Below, piece by piece: positions 1 to 7,299 of a DNA stretch of 14,344 nt. The stretch's first letter is position 1. Every line of letters starts with the position of its first letter. The DNA comes from a bacterium (GTDB taxonomy: Bacteria; Oederibacteriota; JAJYGY01). The notes below the pieces were generated by a model that was not told the DNA's origin, ran no database searches, and saw only the letters and a list, made by a program, of their open reading frames with translations. The translations under genes were made by a program, and so were the position numbers. Where the stretch lies: NCBI GenBank assembly GCA_021790555.1, contig JAJYGY010000397.1, positions 1 through 14,344 of the forward strand. The letters run 5' to 3'.

Positions 1-287
1 CCCCGGCTCCGCCGGCCCCCGACGCCGGCGCGGCACCCGGGGTTCCGCCCCTTCCGGGCGCCGCCGCTCCCGCGCCTCCGGCTCCCGACGCCGGCGCGGC
101 GCCCGGCGTTCCGCCGCTTCCCGGAAGCGACGCCGGGGTGCCCGCTCCGCCGGCTCCGCCCTCGGCGGACGCTTCCGCTCCGGCCGTTCCATCCGTGCCG
201 GCTCCTCCGGGAGCCGACAGCGGCATGCCGGCACCTCCGCCCGCAGGCGGGGATTCGGCGGCGCCTCCGCCTCCCCCGGCCTTCTAG
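1..287 (+). CDS. C-terminal tail of a Pro/Ala-rich protein (5' end outside window)
   Basis: An open frame runs from the window edge (first full codon at base 3) to a TAG at 285-287. About 94 residues are visible, almost all Pro, Ala, Gly, Asp, Ser and Val, ending in PPPPPAF. A 22-residue unit of the form PAPDAGAAPGVPPLPG plus linker occurs twice and then decays. There is no recognisable domain, membrane segment or catalytic motif, so no function can be given. Such tails are common as flexible, periplasm- or wall-spanning linkers at the C-terminus of bacterial envelope proteins; that role here is inference. GC-rich third positions and the clean stop before an AT-rich promoter region support real coding. 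The upstream part is needed to identify the protein. Confidence 0.6.
   Translation, partial: PAPPAPDAGAAPGVPPLPGAAAPAPPAPDAGAAPGVPPLPGSDAGVPAPPAPPSADASAPAVPSVPAPPGADSGMPAPPPAGGDSAAPPPPPAF
3..134 (+). repeat. Two imperfect tandem 66-bp units coding 22-residue Pro/Ala repeats
   Basis: Units at 3-68 and 69-134 share the core GACGCCGGCGCGGC (21-34 and 87-100) followed by CCCGG and GTTCCGCC. The period is 66 bp, so the reading frame is kept. A shorter, degenerate third occurrence of GACGCCGGGGTGCCC starts at 129. The repeats lie inside the partial CDS and probably arose by slippage or unequal crossing over in a low-complexity region. Confidence 0.7.
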
Positions 288-320
288 GAGGCCCTGCCAG
301 CCCGCGGGGGAATGTGGGGG

Positions 321-349
321 CTGACCTGGAAATCCCCGGAAAGTATGCT
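321..349 (+). promoter_or_regulatory. Candidate sigma70-type promoter of the TPR gene
   Basis: CTGACC at 321-326 (4 of 6 to TTGACA) and TATGCT at 344-349 (4 of 6 to TATAAT) are separated by exactly 17 bases. They stand at the start of an abrupt AT-rich stretch in an otherwise GC-rich region. The start codon is 47 bases further on. No other good pair is seen between the previous stop and this gene. Confidence 0.45.
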
Positions 350-396
350 ATTATTAAAAAAGTTCAATATTATTAAAATGACAAGGAGGTAAACCG

Positions 397-1152
397 ATGT
401 TCCGCGATATGACAAAATGGGTGTTGGCCCTGTTCCTTGCCTGCCCGGTCTGGGTGATGGCCGACAGCCAGGCCTCCTCGCTGCAGTGGAAGCAGTACGC
501 CGACAGGCAGTACCAGGCCAGGCAGTACGACGCCGCCATCGGTTCGTACAAGAACGCGCTTACCTACGACCGCCGCAACGCCGCGGCCTACCAGGGCATG
601 GGCAACTGCTACCTGGCCAAGGGCGACAAGTCCACGGCACTGACCTATTACAAGTACTCGCTGCAGGTCAATCCCGACAACAGCGCGCTGCGCACCTACG
701 TGGCCAGCCTTTCCGGTTCGGGAGCGGCCCCGGGCGGCGCGGCCCAGCGCGACTTCGAATACGGCAACCAGTACCTGGCGCGCAAGAACTACGCCGACGC
801 GGTCGGCTGGTACCGGCAGAGCCTGCAGGTGGACCCCAACAACGCCAAGGTCTACCAGGCCATGGGCAACGCCTACTACTACCAGGGCAACAAGGACCAG
901 GCCCTGGCGTCCTGGGACAAGGCCGTGGCCCTGGACCCCTCCAACACCTCCCTGAAGGCCTACGCCGACAGCATCCGGGGCGCCTCGGCCCCGCAGCAGG
1001 AGGAGGCCGCGGCCCCGGCCGCCTCTTCCGCCCCGGCTTCGTCCACGGGCGGACAGGCCCCGGCCAGCGTCTCGGCGGGGGGCGGCTACACCCCCTACGT
1101 CCTGGGCGGCCTGGTGGTGGGACTGGGCGCCCTCATGATTGCCTTTTTCTAA
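397..1152 (+). CDS. Secreted TPR-repeat protein with C-terminal membrane anchor
   Basis: 251 residues. Residues 1-22 form a signal peptide (basic start, hydrophobic core, likely cut after VMA). Two similar blocks follow, each a pair of tetratricopeptide repeats: roughly 29-96 and 116-183. Each has the TPR pattern of A/G/Y/A/P residues, for example YQGMGNCYLAKGDKSTAL and YQAMGNAYYYQGNKDQAL, which suggests an internal duplication of a TPR pair. Residues 190-230 are an Ala/Pro/Ser/Gly linker, and 231-251 a hydrophobic segment ending in AFF with no basic tail. TPRs bind other proteins, so this is probably a periplasmic scaffold held in a membrane; the partner is unknown. The start is well fixed: AGGAGGT at 384-390 lies six bases before ATG. 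A strong terminator follows. The longer frame-shifted reading on the same strand (417-1175) is a shadow. Confidence 0.85.
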   Translation: MFRDMTKWVLALFLACPVWVMADSQASSLQWKQYADRQYQARQYDAAIGSYKNALTYDRRNAAAYQGMGNCYLAKGDKSTALTYYKYSLQVNPDNSALRTYVASLSGSGAAPGGAAQRDFEYGNQYLARKNYADAVGWYRQSLQVDPNNAKVYQAMGNAYYYQGNKDQALASWDKAVALDPSNTSLKAYADSIRGASAPQQEEAAAPAASSAPASSTGGQAPASVSAGGGYTPYVLGGLVVGLGALMIAFF

Positions 1153-1177
1153 TTCCGCGTTCCGTTATATCATGACA

Positions 1178-1209
1178 GGTGTGGTCCCCGAGGGGCCACA
1201 CCTTTTTTT
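1178..1209 (+). terminator. Rho-independent terminator after the TPR gene
   Basis: GGTGTGGTCCC (1178-1188) pairs with GGGGCCACACC (1192-1202) around a three-base loop, giving an 11-bp stem with one T-G wobble. Seven T residues (1203-1209) follow. It ends the TPR transcript 26 bases after its stop and lies only 32 bases before the degP start codon. Confidence 0.85.
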
Positions 1210-1241
1210 GTGCCCTTCAACCTTTTCTCGACGTGGTTCCC

Positions 1242-2633
1242 ATGCGCCCAAAAATCCAAAGTTGGTGGCTTGCCCTGGCCTGCGCGCCCCTGGCTTTCCT
1301 GCTGGCCCCCTCCAAGGCCTGGCCGGTTTCGGCGGGAGTGATGCAGATCCAGCAGGATTTCGAGACCGTGGCCGCCAAGGTGGCGCCCAGCGTGGTGAAC
1401 ATCAGCTCCACCCAGTTCATGCAGGAATATTATTCCCCCTTCGGCAACGACCCCTTCTTCAACCAGTTCTTTGACGCGCCCATGCTGGGCAGGACGGTGC
1501 GCCGCGAAAGCCTGGGCTCCGGGGTCATCATCACGGCGGATGGCGAGGTGCTCACCAACGCCCACGTGGTCAACGGCGCCGACGAGATCACCGTGAAGCT
1601 CCTCAGCGGGGACGAATACAAGGCCAAGGTGCTGGGGGAGGACAACCGGGTGGACCTGGCGGTGCTGCGCATCCACCCCAAGGCCCCGCTCACCCCGGCG
1701 GTGCTGGGGGATTCGTCCAAGGTCAAGGTGGGCCAGTGGGCCATCGCCATCGGCAACCCCCTGGGCTTCGACCACAGCCTGACGGTGGGGGTCATCTCGG
1801 CCAAGGGACGCACCAACGTCTTCTCGGACCAGGGCGGCGTGCGCTACCAGAACTTCCTGCAGACCGACGCGGCCATCAACCACGGCAATTCCGGCGGGCC
1901 CCTGTGCGACATCGACGGGCAGGTCATCGGCATCAACACGGCCATCGCCACGCCCAACCAGGGAAACATCGGCATCGGCTTCGCCATCCCCATCAACATG
2001 GTCAAGCGCGCCATCCCCGACCTGGTGAAGAGGGGCCGGGTGATCCCGCCCCAGCTCGGCTTCTACACCCAGGACCTGACCCCCTCGCTCGTCCAGGCCA
2101 TGCACCTTTCGGTGCGCGGCGGCGTGCTGGTGGCCGACGTGGCCCTGGACGGCCCGGCCGCCAAGGCGGGCCTGAAGCGCGGCGACGTCATTCTGTCGGT
2201 GGAGGGGCAGAAGGTGGACAGCAGCGAGGACTTGAAGAGCCTGCTCTACCAGTACCAGCCGGGCCAGGCCATCGGGCTGAAGGTCTACCGGGGCGGCAAG
2301 ACCCTGGACCTGAGCGTGGTGGGGGAGGCGGCCGTGGCCACCAAGGGGGCCTTCTGGCACGGCCTGGAGGTGGTGGCCAACTCGCGTTCCGTGGCCACCC
2401 GGCGGGGCCTGGCCGTCAGCCAGGGTGTGGTAGTGGCGCGGGTGGCCCAGGGCAGTTCGGGCGCCGACGCCGGGCTTCAGCCCGACGACGTGCTGGTGGA
2501 GGTCAACCAGAAGCCCGTCCAGGGGCTGATGGACTGGCAGAAGCTCATCCAGGAATACCCCCAGAACCAGGAGGTGGTGGTTCGGGTGGTGCGGGGGCAG
2601 GAGATGGCCTACGTGGCACTGCGGGGGGAATGA
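1242..2633 (+). CDS. degP: DegP/HtrA-family periplasmic serine protease with two PDZ domains
   Basis: 463 residues from ATG 1242. A signal peptide covers about residues 1-28 (MRPK, then a Leu/Ala-rich core). The trypsin-like domain shows the full triad: His108 in TNAHVV, Asp138 in NRVDLAVL, Ser217 in HGNSGGPL. Two PDZ domains follow, roughly 290-370 and 385-460, each with a GVLVADV/GVVVARV carboxylate-binding loop and a GDVILSV/DDVLVEV strand. This is the DegP/DegQ/MucD layout: a periplasmic enzyme that degrades or refolds misfolded envelope proteins. Length is normal for the family. The start is chosen because it gives a proper signal peptide; an upstream in-frame start at 1179 would lie inside the terminator stem. 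No Shine-Dalgarno sequence is visible before 1242 (GTG 1233 is an alternative). A weak TATATC at 1167-1172 may be its -10 box. The gene ends four bases from the convergent cyclo-ligase gene. Confidence 0.92.
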   Translation: MRPKIQSWWLALACAPLAFLLAPSKAWPVSAGVMQIQQDFETVAAKVAPSVVNISSTQFMQEYYSPFGNDPFFNQFFDAPMLGRTVRRESLGSGVIITADGEVLTNAHVVNGADEITVKLLSGDEYKAKVLGEDNRVDLAVLRIHPKAPLTPAVLGDSSKVKVGQWAIAIGNPLGFDHSLTVGVISAKGRTNVFSDQGGVRYQNFLQTDAAINHGNSGGPLCDIDGQVIGINTAIATPNQGNIGIGFAIPINMVKRAIPDLVKRGRVIPPQLGFYTQDLTPSLVQAMHLSVRGGVLVADVALDGPAAKAGLKRGDVILSVEGQKVDSSEDLKSLLYQYQPGQAIGLKVYRGGKTLDLSVVGEAAVATKGAFWHGLEVVANSRSVATRRGLAVSQGVVVARVAQGSSGADAGLQPDDVLVEVNQKPVQGLMDWQKLIQEYPQNQEVVVRVVRGQEMAYVALRGE

Positions 2634-2637
2634 GGCT

Positions 2638-3225
2638 TCAGGGGACGGGCCGGCACTGGATGAGGCGCTCGTCGGTGACGATCCAGTCCACCGAGACGTC
2701 GTGGTCCTGGTCCGGGATGCGGGGAACCACCTGGAACCCGTAGGCCAGCCCGGCCCTTTTGAGCCCGGCGCCTTCGTTCACCAGGAAGCGGTCGTAGTAG
2801 CCGCCCCCGTAGCCGATGCGCTGCCCGCGCGGGTCGAAGACCGATCCGGGAACCACCACCAGGTCGAAGGTGGAGGCGTCCACCAGGTTCCGGGGACGCG
2901 GGCTGGGTTCCAGGATGCCGTAGGCCCCGGATTCCAGCTCGTCCAGGTTTTCCACGCGGTAGAAGAACAGCTGCGAGCTTCTGGGCTCGGCCCGCGGCAG
3001 GGCCACCTGCTTGCCCATGCGCAGGCAGGACAGCATCATGTCGTAGGTCTCCACCTCGGAACGGAAGCTGGCGTAGAAGAGGATGCGGCCGGCCTTGGCG
3101 AAGGCCTCCATCTCGGAAAGCAGGAGCCACACGGCCATGGAAAGCCGCGCGCGCTCCCGCGGGGGAAGGGCGTCCCGCCGGGCCAGGATCTCTTCTCGAA
3201 GCGCCTTTTTTTCGGGCGTGGACAT
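2638..3225 (-). CDS. 5-formyltetrahydrofolate cyclo-ligase (MTHFS)
   Basis: 195 residues, the usual size for this family. The enzyme converts 5-formyl-THF with ATP to 5,10-methenyl-THF, returning a storage or side-product folate to the one-carbon pool in the cytoplasm. Family marks seen: an N-terminal basic helix with LREEILARRDAL (ATP/phosphate side), ILEP at 104-107, VVPGSVFD at 124-131, and the nucleotide-binding GYGGGYYDRFL at 138-148. ATG 3225 is preceded on its strand by GGAAGG with five intervening bases. It lies 59 bases downstream of butyrate kinase on the same strand and is probably read through from it. The intercistronic gap has a GC-rich hairpin but no T-run. The gene ends against degP with no room for a private terminator. 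Gene names ygfA and fau are used for homologues. Confidence 0.92.
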   Translation of the reverse strand: MSTPEKKALREEILARRDALPPRERARLSMAVWLLLSEMEAFAKAGRILFYASFRSEVETYDMMLSCLRMGKQVALPRAEPRSSQLFFYRVENLDELESGAYGILEPSPRPRNLVDASTFDLVVVPGSVFDPRGQRIGYGGGYYDRFLVNEGAGLKRAGLAYGFQVVPRIPDQDHDVSVDWIVTDERLIQCRPVP

Positions 3226-3256
3226 GCCAGCCTTCCGCGAGGAGGAACTTGCGCAC

Positions 3257-3281
3257 CCCGGCCATGGGGCGGACGGCCGGG
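3257..3281 (-). other. Intercistronic hairpin between butyrate kinase and cyclo-ligase genes
   Basis: CCCGGCC (3257-3263) and GGCCGGG (3275-3281) form a perfect 7-bp stem with an 11-base loop just after the butyrate kinase stop. No T-run follows on the minus strand, so it is not a standard terminator. It may protect the upstream message from 3' decay or simply reflect GC-rich sequence. Confidence 0.35.
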
Positions 3282-3284
3282 AAC

Positions 3285-4379
3285 CTACCGGTACACCTTC
3301 GCCTTTTCCCGGCCCCGCAGCACGCGCAGGGCGCCTTGGGCCAGGGCCCGCGTCTCAAGCTGGCCTGGAAGCACCAGGAATTTCCCCAAAAAACCCACCC
3401 GGCGCCGGATGAGCCCGGCCAGGGCCCGGTCGCGGGCCATGCCCCCGGTCAGGATCACGGCGTCGACCCGCCCCTGAAGGACCGCGGCGTGCCCGCAGAT
3501 CTCCTTGGAGGCCTGGTAGGCCAGGCCCTGGAAGGCCAGGCGGGCGGGGGCGTCGCCCCGGCGCATGCGCTTTTCCACCTCGGGCAGCTTGTCCGTTCCG
3601 GTGTAGCCCTTCAGGCCGCATTCCGTCAGCAGGAAGCGCATGGCCTTGTCCTTGTCCATGCCCTTGCGGAAGGCCACGTCCAGCACGGCCCGGCTGGGCA
3701 GGGAGCCCGCCCGCGTGGCCGTGAAGGGGCCCTGGCCGCAGATGGCGCTGGTGGTGTCGACCATGCGCCCGCCCCGCACGGCGGTGACCGAGGCCCCGCC
3801 CCCCAGGTGGGCCACCACGAAGCGGCACCGGGAGAGCGGCTTGCCGGCCTTCGCGGCGGCCCAGCGGCAGACCGCCTTGGTGTTGAGGGCGTGCATCAGG
3901 CTCTGGCGCCGGGCCCCGGGGATGCCGGAGAGCCGCGCCAGGGGCTCAAGCTCGTCGGTGGTGACGGGGTCGACCACGAAACTGGGCCGGCCCCCGGGCC
4001 GGGCGAAGCGCAGGGCCATCTCGGCGCCCAGGTTGCTGGCGTGCTCCATCTCCCAGCGCCGGCGCGACCGCCGCAGGTCGCGCAGCATGGCTCGGTTGAC
4101 GGCGTACACGCCGCTTGGCACCGGCTTCATCAAGCCGCCCCGCCCCACCACGGCGTCCGCGCCGAAGGGGTCCAGGCCCCGCCGCCGTGCCATGGCCTCC
4201 ACGGCCCGGCAGCGCCAGGGCAGCTGGTCGAAGAGCGCCTTGAAGGCCCCCAGCTCGGCGGGCGAATGCTCCTCCTCGTCCTCCCAGAGGGCACGGTCGC
4301 CGCGGAACCAGGCCGCCTTGGTGGAGGTGGAGCCCGGGTTGAGGACCAGGATGTTTTCCGCTTCCACCTTCGCCTTCAT
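3285..4379 (-). CDS. buk: Butyrate kinase
   Basis: 364 residues from ATG 4379, close to the family's usual ~355-360. It belongs to the ASKHA acetate/butyrate kinase superfamily and catalyses butyryl phosphate + ADP = butyrate + ATP (branched-chain acyl phosphates are also used by homologues). Visible marks: phosphate-1 motif ILVLNPGSTSTK at 10-21, GRGGLMKPVPSGVYAVN, FVVDPVTTDE, RRQSLMHALNTKAV, the phosphate-2 motif VAHLGGGASVTA, GYTGTDKLPEVEKRM, and the adenosine motif AVILTGGMA before ALRVLRGREKAK. The partner ptb gene lies directly upstream. ATG 4379 has GAGG six bases before it; ATG 4391 (four residues longer) would overlap the ptb stop as ATGA and is a real alternative. The stop is TAG at 3287-3285. 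Together with Ptb it makes ATP from acyl-CoA. Confidence 0.93.
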   Translation of the reverse strand: MKAKVEAENILVLNPGSTSTKAAWFRGDRALWEDEEEHSPAELGAFKALFDQLPWRCRAVEAMARRRGLDPFGADAVVGRGGLMKPVPSGVYAVNRAMLRDLRRSRRRWEMEHASNLGAEMALRFARPGGRPSFVVDPVTTDELEPLARLSGIPGARRQSLMHALNTKAVCRWAAAKAGKPLSRCRFVVAHLGGGASVTAVRGGRMVDTTSAICGQGPFTATRAGSLPSRAVLDVAFRKGMDKDKAMRFLLTECGLKGYTGTDKLPEVEKRMRRGDAPARLAFQGLAYQASKEICGHAAVLQGRVDAVILTGGMARDRALAGLIRRRVGFLGKFLVLPGQLETRALAQGALRVLRGREKAKVYR

Positions 4380-4387
4380 GGGCCGCC

Positions 4388-5305
4388 TCATTCCCGGTAT
4401 TCCGCCATCCAGTGGGCCAGCGCCAGGGAATGCAGCTTGGCCCGGTCCGTGTCCGCGCGCGAGGTCATCACCACGGGCGCCTGGGCGCCCATCAGAATGC
4501 CGGCCAGGTCCCCGCCCCCCAGGAAGCTGAATCCCTTGCACAGGATGTTGCCGGCCTCGATGTCCGGCATCAGCAGGATGTCCGCCCGGCCGGCCACTTC
4601 GCCCCGGACCCCTTTCAGGTCGGCCGCGGCCGGGGAGACGGCGTTGTCCAGGCCCAGGGGGCCCTGCACGTCGAAACCCTGGAAGGCGCCTTCGCGGCCG
4701 AGCCGGTCAAGTTCGGCGGCGTCGAGCGTGGCGGGCATCCGGGGGTTGACGACCTCCAGCGCGGCCACGGCGGCCACCTTGGGGCGCCGGATGCCCAGGG
4801 CCCGTGCCAGCAGGGCCGCGTTGGCCGCGATGGCGGCCTTGGCCTCCACGTCCGGGGCGATGCTGAAGGCCGAATCCGTCACCAGCACCAGGCGCCCCAG
4901 GGGAGCGCTTTGCAGCACGTACACGTGGGAGAGCAGGCGGCCGGGCAGGCGCAGGCCGGTCTGCCTGGGAAGCAGGGCCCGCAGGAAGTCGGCCGAATGC
5001 ACCAGGCCCTTCATCAGGATCTGGGCCTCGCCCCGGCGCACCAGGGCCACCGCGTCCTTGGCCGCCTGGGCCCCGTCGGGTTGGTGACGGATGAGGCAGG
5101 CCGAAAGGTCCAGGCCGACCTGGGCCCCCAGGCGCTCGATTTCGGGCTGGTCGCCCACCAGCACGGCCTTCTGCAAAATGCCCGCGCGCAGCGCCTGGCT
5201 GACCGAATTCAGCGCGTTGGCCTCGGCGGCCGAGGCCAGGGCCAGGGTGGCCGGGGGAAGCTTTTTGACCGCTTCCAGGATCTCTTGAAGGCTTTGAAAG
5301 GGCAT
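4388..5305 (-). CDS. ptb: Phosphate butyryltransferase
   Basis: 305 residues from ATG 5305, normal for the family. It catalyses butyryl-CoA + phosphate = butyryl phosphate + CoA in the cytoplasm, feeding butyrate kinase. Family marks in order: AILVGD-like KAVLVGDQPEIE, ILMKGLVHSADFLRALL, LLSHVYVLQ, VTDSAFSIAPD, VNPRMPATLDA, VQGPLGLDNAVS, and the C-terminal ILLMPDIEAGNILCKGFSFLGG followed by VVMTSRADTDRAKLHSLALA. A TTG at 5332 would add nine residues (IPRSRRPF) that the family lacks; its AGGA is only three bases away. ATG 5305 has no clear Shine-Dalgarno, so the exact start is open. The gene stops eight bases before the buk start, implying translational coupling. Specificity for butyryl-CoA over isobutyryl- or valeryl-CoA cannot be read from sequence. 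Confidence 0.92.
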   Translation of the reverse strand: MPFQSLQEILEAVKKLPPATLALASAAEANALNSVSQALRAGILQKAVLVGDQPEIERLGAQVGLDLSACLIRHQPDGAQAAKDAVALVRRGEAQILMKGLVHSADFLRALLPRQTGLRLPGRLLSHVYVLQSAPLGRLVLVTDSAFSIAPDVEAKAAIAANAALLARALGIRRPKVAAVAALEVVNPRMPATLDAAELDRLGREGAFQGFDVQGPLGLDNAVSPAAADLKGVRGEVAGRADILLMPDIEAGNILCKGFSFLGGGDLAGILMGAQAPVVMTSRADTDRAKLHSLALAHWMAEYRE

Positions 5306-5363
5306 GAAGGGGCGACGGGAGCGGGGAATCAAGGGTCCTGAGCGGGCCGGACGCGCTTACCAT

Positions 5364-5391
5364 AACATAAAACGGGGTGGACGGATGCAAA
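5364..5391 (-). promoter_or_regulatory. Candidate promoter of the ptb-buk operon
   Basis: On the minus strand TTTGCA (5391-5386) and TATGTT (5369-5364) are each 4 of 6 to consensus, with a 16-base spacer, in a short AT-rich patch. Transcription would start near 5357, about 50 bases before ATG 5305. The -35 box overlaps the A/T tract of the enolase terminator. Confidence 0.4.
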
Positions 5392-5423
5392 AAAGGCCCT
5401 TCCGGAAAGGAAGGGCCTTTTTT
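5389..5423 (-). terminator. Terminator of the enolase gene, symmetrical enough to work both ways
   Basis: A perfect 15-bp inverted repeat: AAAAAAGGCCCTTCC (5389-5403) and GGAAGGGCCTTTTTT (5409-5423) with loop GGAAA. On the minus strand it lies 21 bases after the enolase stop and ends in six T residues. The A/T tracts on both sides make it bidirectional in principle. Confidence 0.88.
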
Positions 5424-5444
5424 GCCGCGCCGATTCGGTGCGGA

Positions 5445-6708
<1,264 letters not shown>

Positions 6709-6847
6709 TCGATCCTCCCCTTCAATGGGTTGGATACGGCCGCTGGCCTTCCGCGGCGGTATCGTGGCAAAAAAAAGAGCCGCCCCGTGGTTCAGGCCGG
6801 CCTGGCATGCCTTGCTGACTCGCTTCCTGAAGGCGACAAGGCCTTCC

Positions 6848-6997
6848 TTAAGCGGTTTTCTCGGTCAAAAGGTACTCGCCGTCGGTGATGACCTTGAGGG
6901 TCGCCTTGCAGTGTTCACAGGAAACCAGCTTTCCTTCCCCGTCGTCCGGATCCAGCCGAATCTGGTTGTCGCAGTTGGCGCAAATCACCTTGGCCAT
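6848..6997 (-). CDS. Small zinc-ribbon protein, LysW-like N-terminal fold
   Basis: 49 residues: MAKVICANCDNQIRLDPDD, then GEGKLVSCEHCKATLKV and a short acidic tail ending LLTEKTA. Two CxxC knuckles (CANC at 6-9, CEHC near 28-31) would bind one zinc ion. Size and spacing resemble the LysW amino-carrier family, but the C-terminal EDWGE-type tail that carries the substrate in LysW is absent, so I do not assign that role. ATG 6997 is chosen because GAGG lies five bases upstream and because a promoter is placed at 7071-7099. The longer reading from 7099 would start inside the -35 box. It is upstream of enolase on the same strand (139-base gap), so the two may share a transcript. Function unknown. 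Confidence 0.75.
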   Translation of the reverse strand: MAKVICANCDNQIRLDPDDGEGKLVSCEHCKATLKVITDGEYLLTEKTA

Positions 6998-7070
6998 CAA
7001 TGCCTCGCCCAGTGGTTGCTGCCCGGAGGTGAAGGAATCCACCTTGTTCCAGAAATCCGCCTCTCGGCAG

Positions 7071-7099
7071 ATTATAAAGGTGGCCTCCAAAAGCGTCAA
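7071..7099 (-). promoter_or_regulatory. Strong sigma70-type promoter of the zinc-ribbon gene
   Basis: On the minus strand TTGACG (7099-7094, 5 of 6) and a perfect TATAAT (7076-7071) are separated by exactly 17 bases. Transcription should start near 7064, giving a ~67-base leader before ATG 6997. It is the best consensus promoter in the window and may also drive enolase. Confidence 0.8.
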
Positions 7100-7157
7100 G
7101 GGCTATGCCCCTTCAGCCGGTCTTTTGATCCCGGAAGCCCCTCGGCAGCTGGGAAAT

Positions 7158-7183
7158 CCCGTTTAAGCCTTTCTCCAAACGGG
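7158..7183. repeat. Inverted repeat CCCGTTT / AAACGGG in the divergent intergenic region
   Basis: CCCGTTT (7158-7164) and AAACGGG (7177-7183) are a perfect 7-bp inverted repeat with a 12-base spacer, between the divergently transcribed zinc-ribbon and GAF-ANTAR genes. No T-run follows. It could be an operator or an RNA hairpin; nothing in the sequence decides which. Confidence 0.4.
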
Positions 7184-7248
7184 CATGAAAATTGCTTTAT
7201 CAATAAAAAAGAAAATGAAAATGCTGAAATCCCCATGAATTTTCATGC
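7183..7248. repeat. 11-bp inverted repeat GCATGAAAATT / AATTTTCATGC, with a nested palindrome
   Basis: GCATGAAAATT (7183-7193) is repeated in inverted form at 7238-7248. The right arm also belongs to a compact palindrome CATGAATTTTCATG (7234-7247), which could form a short hairpin. Both lie in the AT-rich leader 50-120 bases before the GAF-ANTAR start, a sensible place for an operator or leader structure. A clear -35/-10 pair for the GAF-ANTAR gene is not visible. Confidence 0.5.
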
Positions 7249-7269
7249 AGGAGACGACATTTTTGTTTT

Positions 7270-7290
7270 CCAGGCAACAATTTTGTTCTG
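7270..7290 (+). promoter_or_regulatory. Short hairpin adjoining the GAF-ANTAR ribosome binding site
   Basis: CCAG-GC-AACAA, then TT, then TTGTT-CTGG: a 9-bp stem with a two-base bulge. Its right arm ends at the first G of the Shine-Dalgarno GGAGGAGG (7290-7297). Formation could lower ribosome access to the GAF-ANTAR start. Its apex reads AATTTT, the same as the palindrome at 7234-7247. Confidence 0.35.
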
Positions 7291-7299
7291 GAGGAGGTC

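Noticed and set aside
1087..1152. GlyGly-CTERM or PEP-CTERM sorting signal at the end of the TPR protein
   Set aside because: There is no PEP motif and no basic cluster after the hydrophobic segment, which those signals need.
3249..5087. 612-codon open frame on the plus strand opposite ptb-buk
   Set aside because: It is the antisense shadow of two well-conserved enzyme genes in GC-rich DNA; the product is low complexity (Gly, His, Ala, Pro, Arg) with no domain.
6793..6804. Perfect palindrome CAGGCCGGCCTG between zinc ribbon and enolase, with eight T residues further along the minus strand
   Set aside because: The T-run is not adjacent to the stem, so it is not a terminator; a GC-rich 12-mer palindrome is not striking in this base composition.
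6848..6997. Assignment of the zinc ribbon as LysW
   Set aside because: The C-terminal carrier tail ending in Glu is missing, and no lysine or arginine synthesis genes are nearby.
6848..7099. Longer 83-residue version of the zinc-ribbon protein starting at 7099
   Set aside because: Its start lies inside the -35 box of the consensus promoter and its extra 34 residues have no family support; the start at 6997 has a proper ribosome site.
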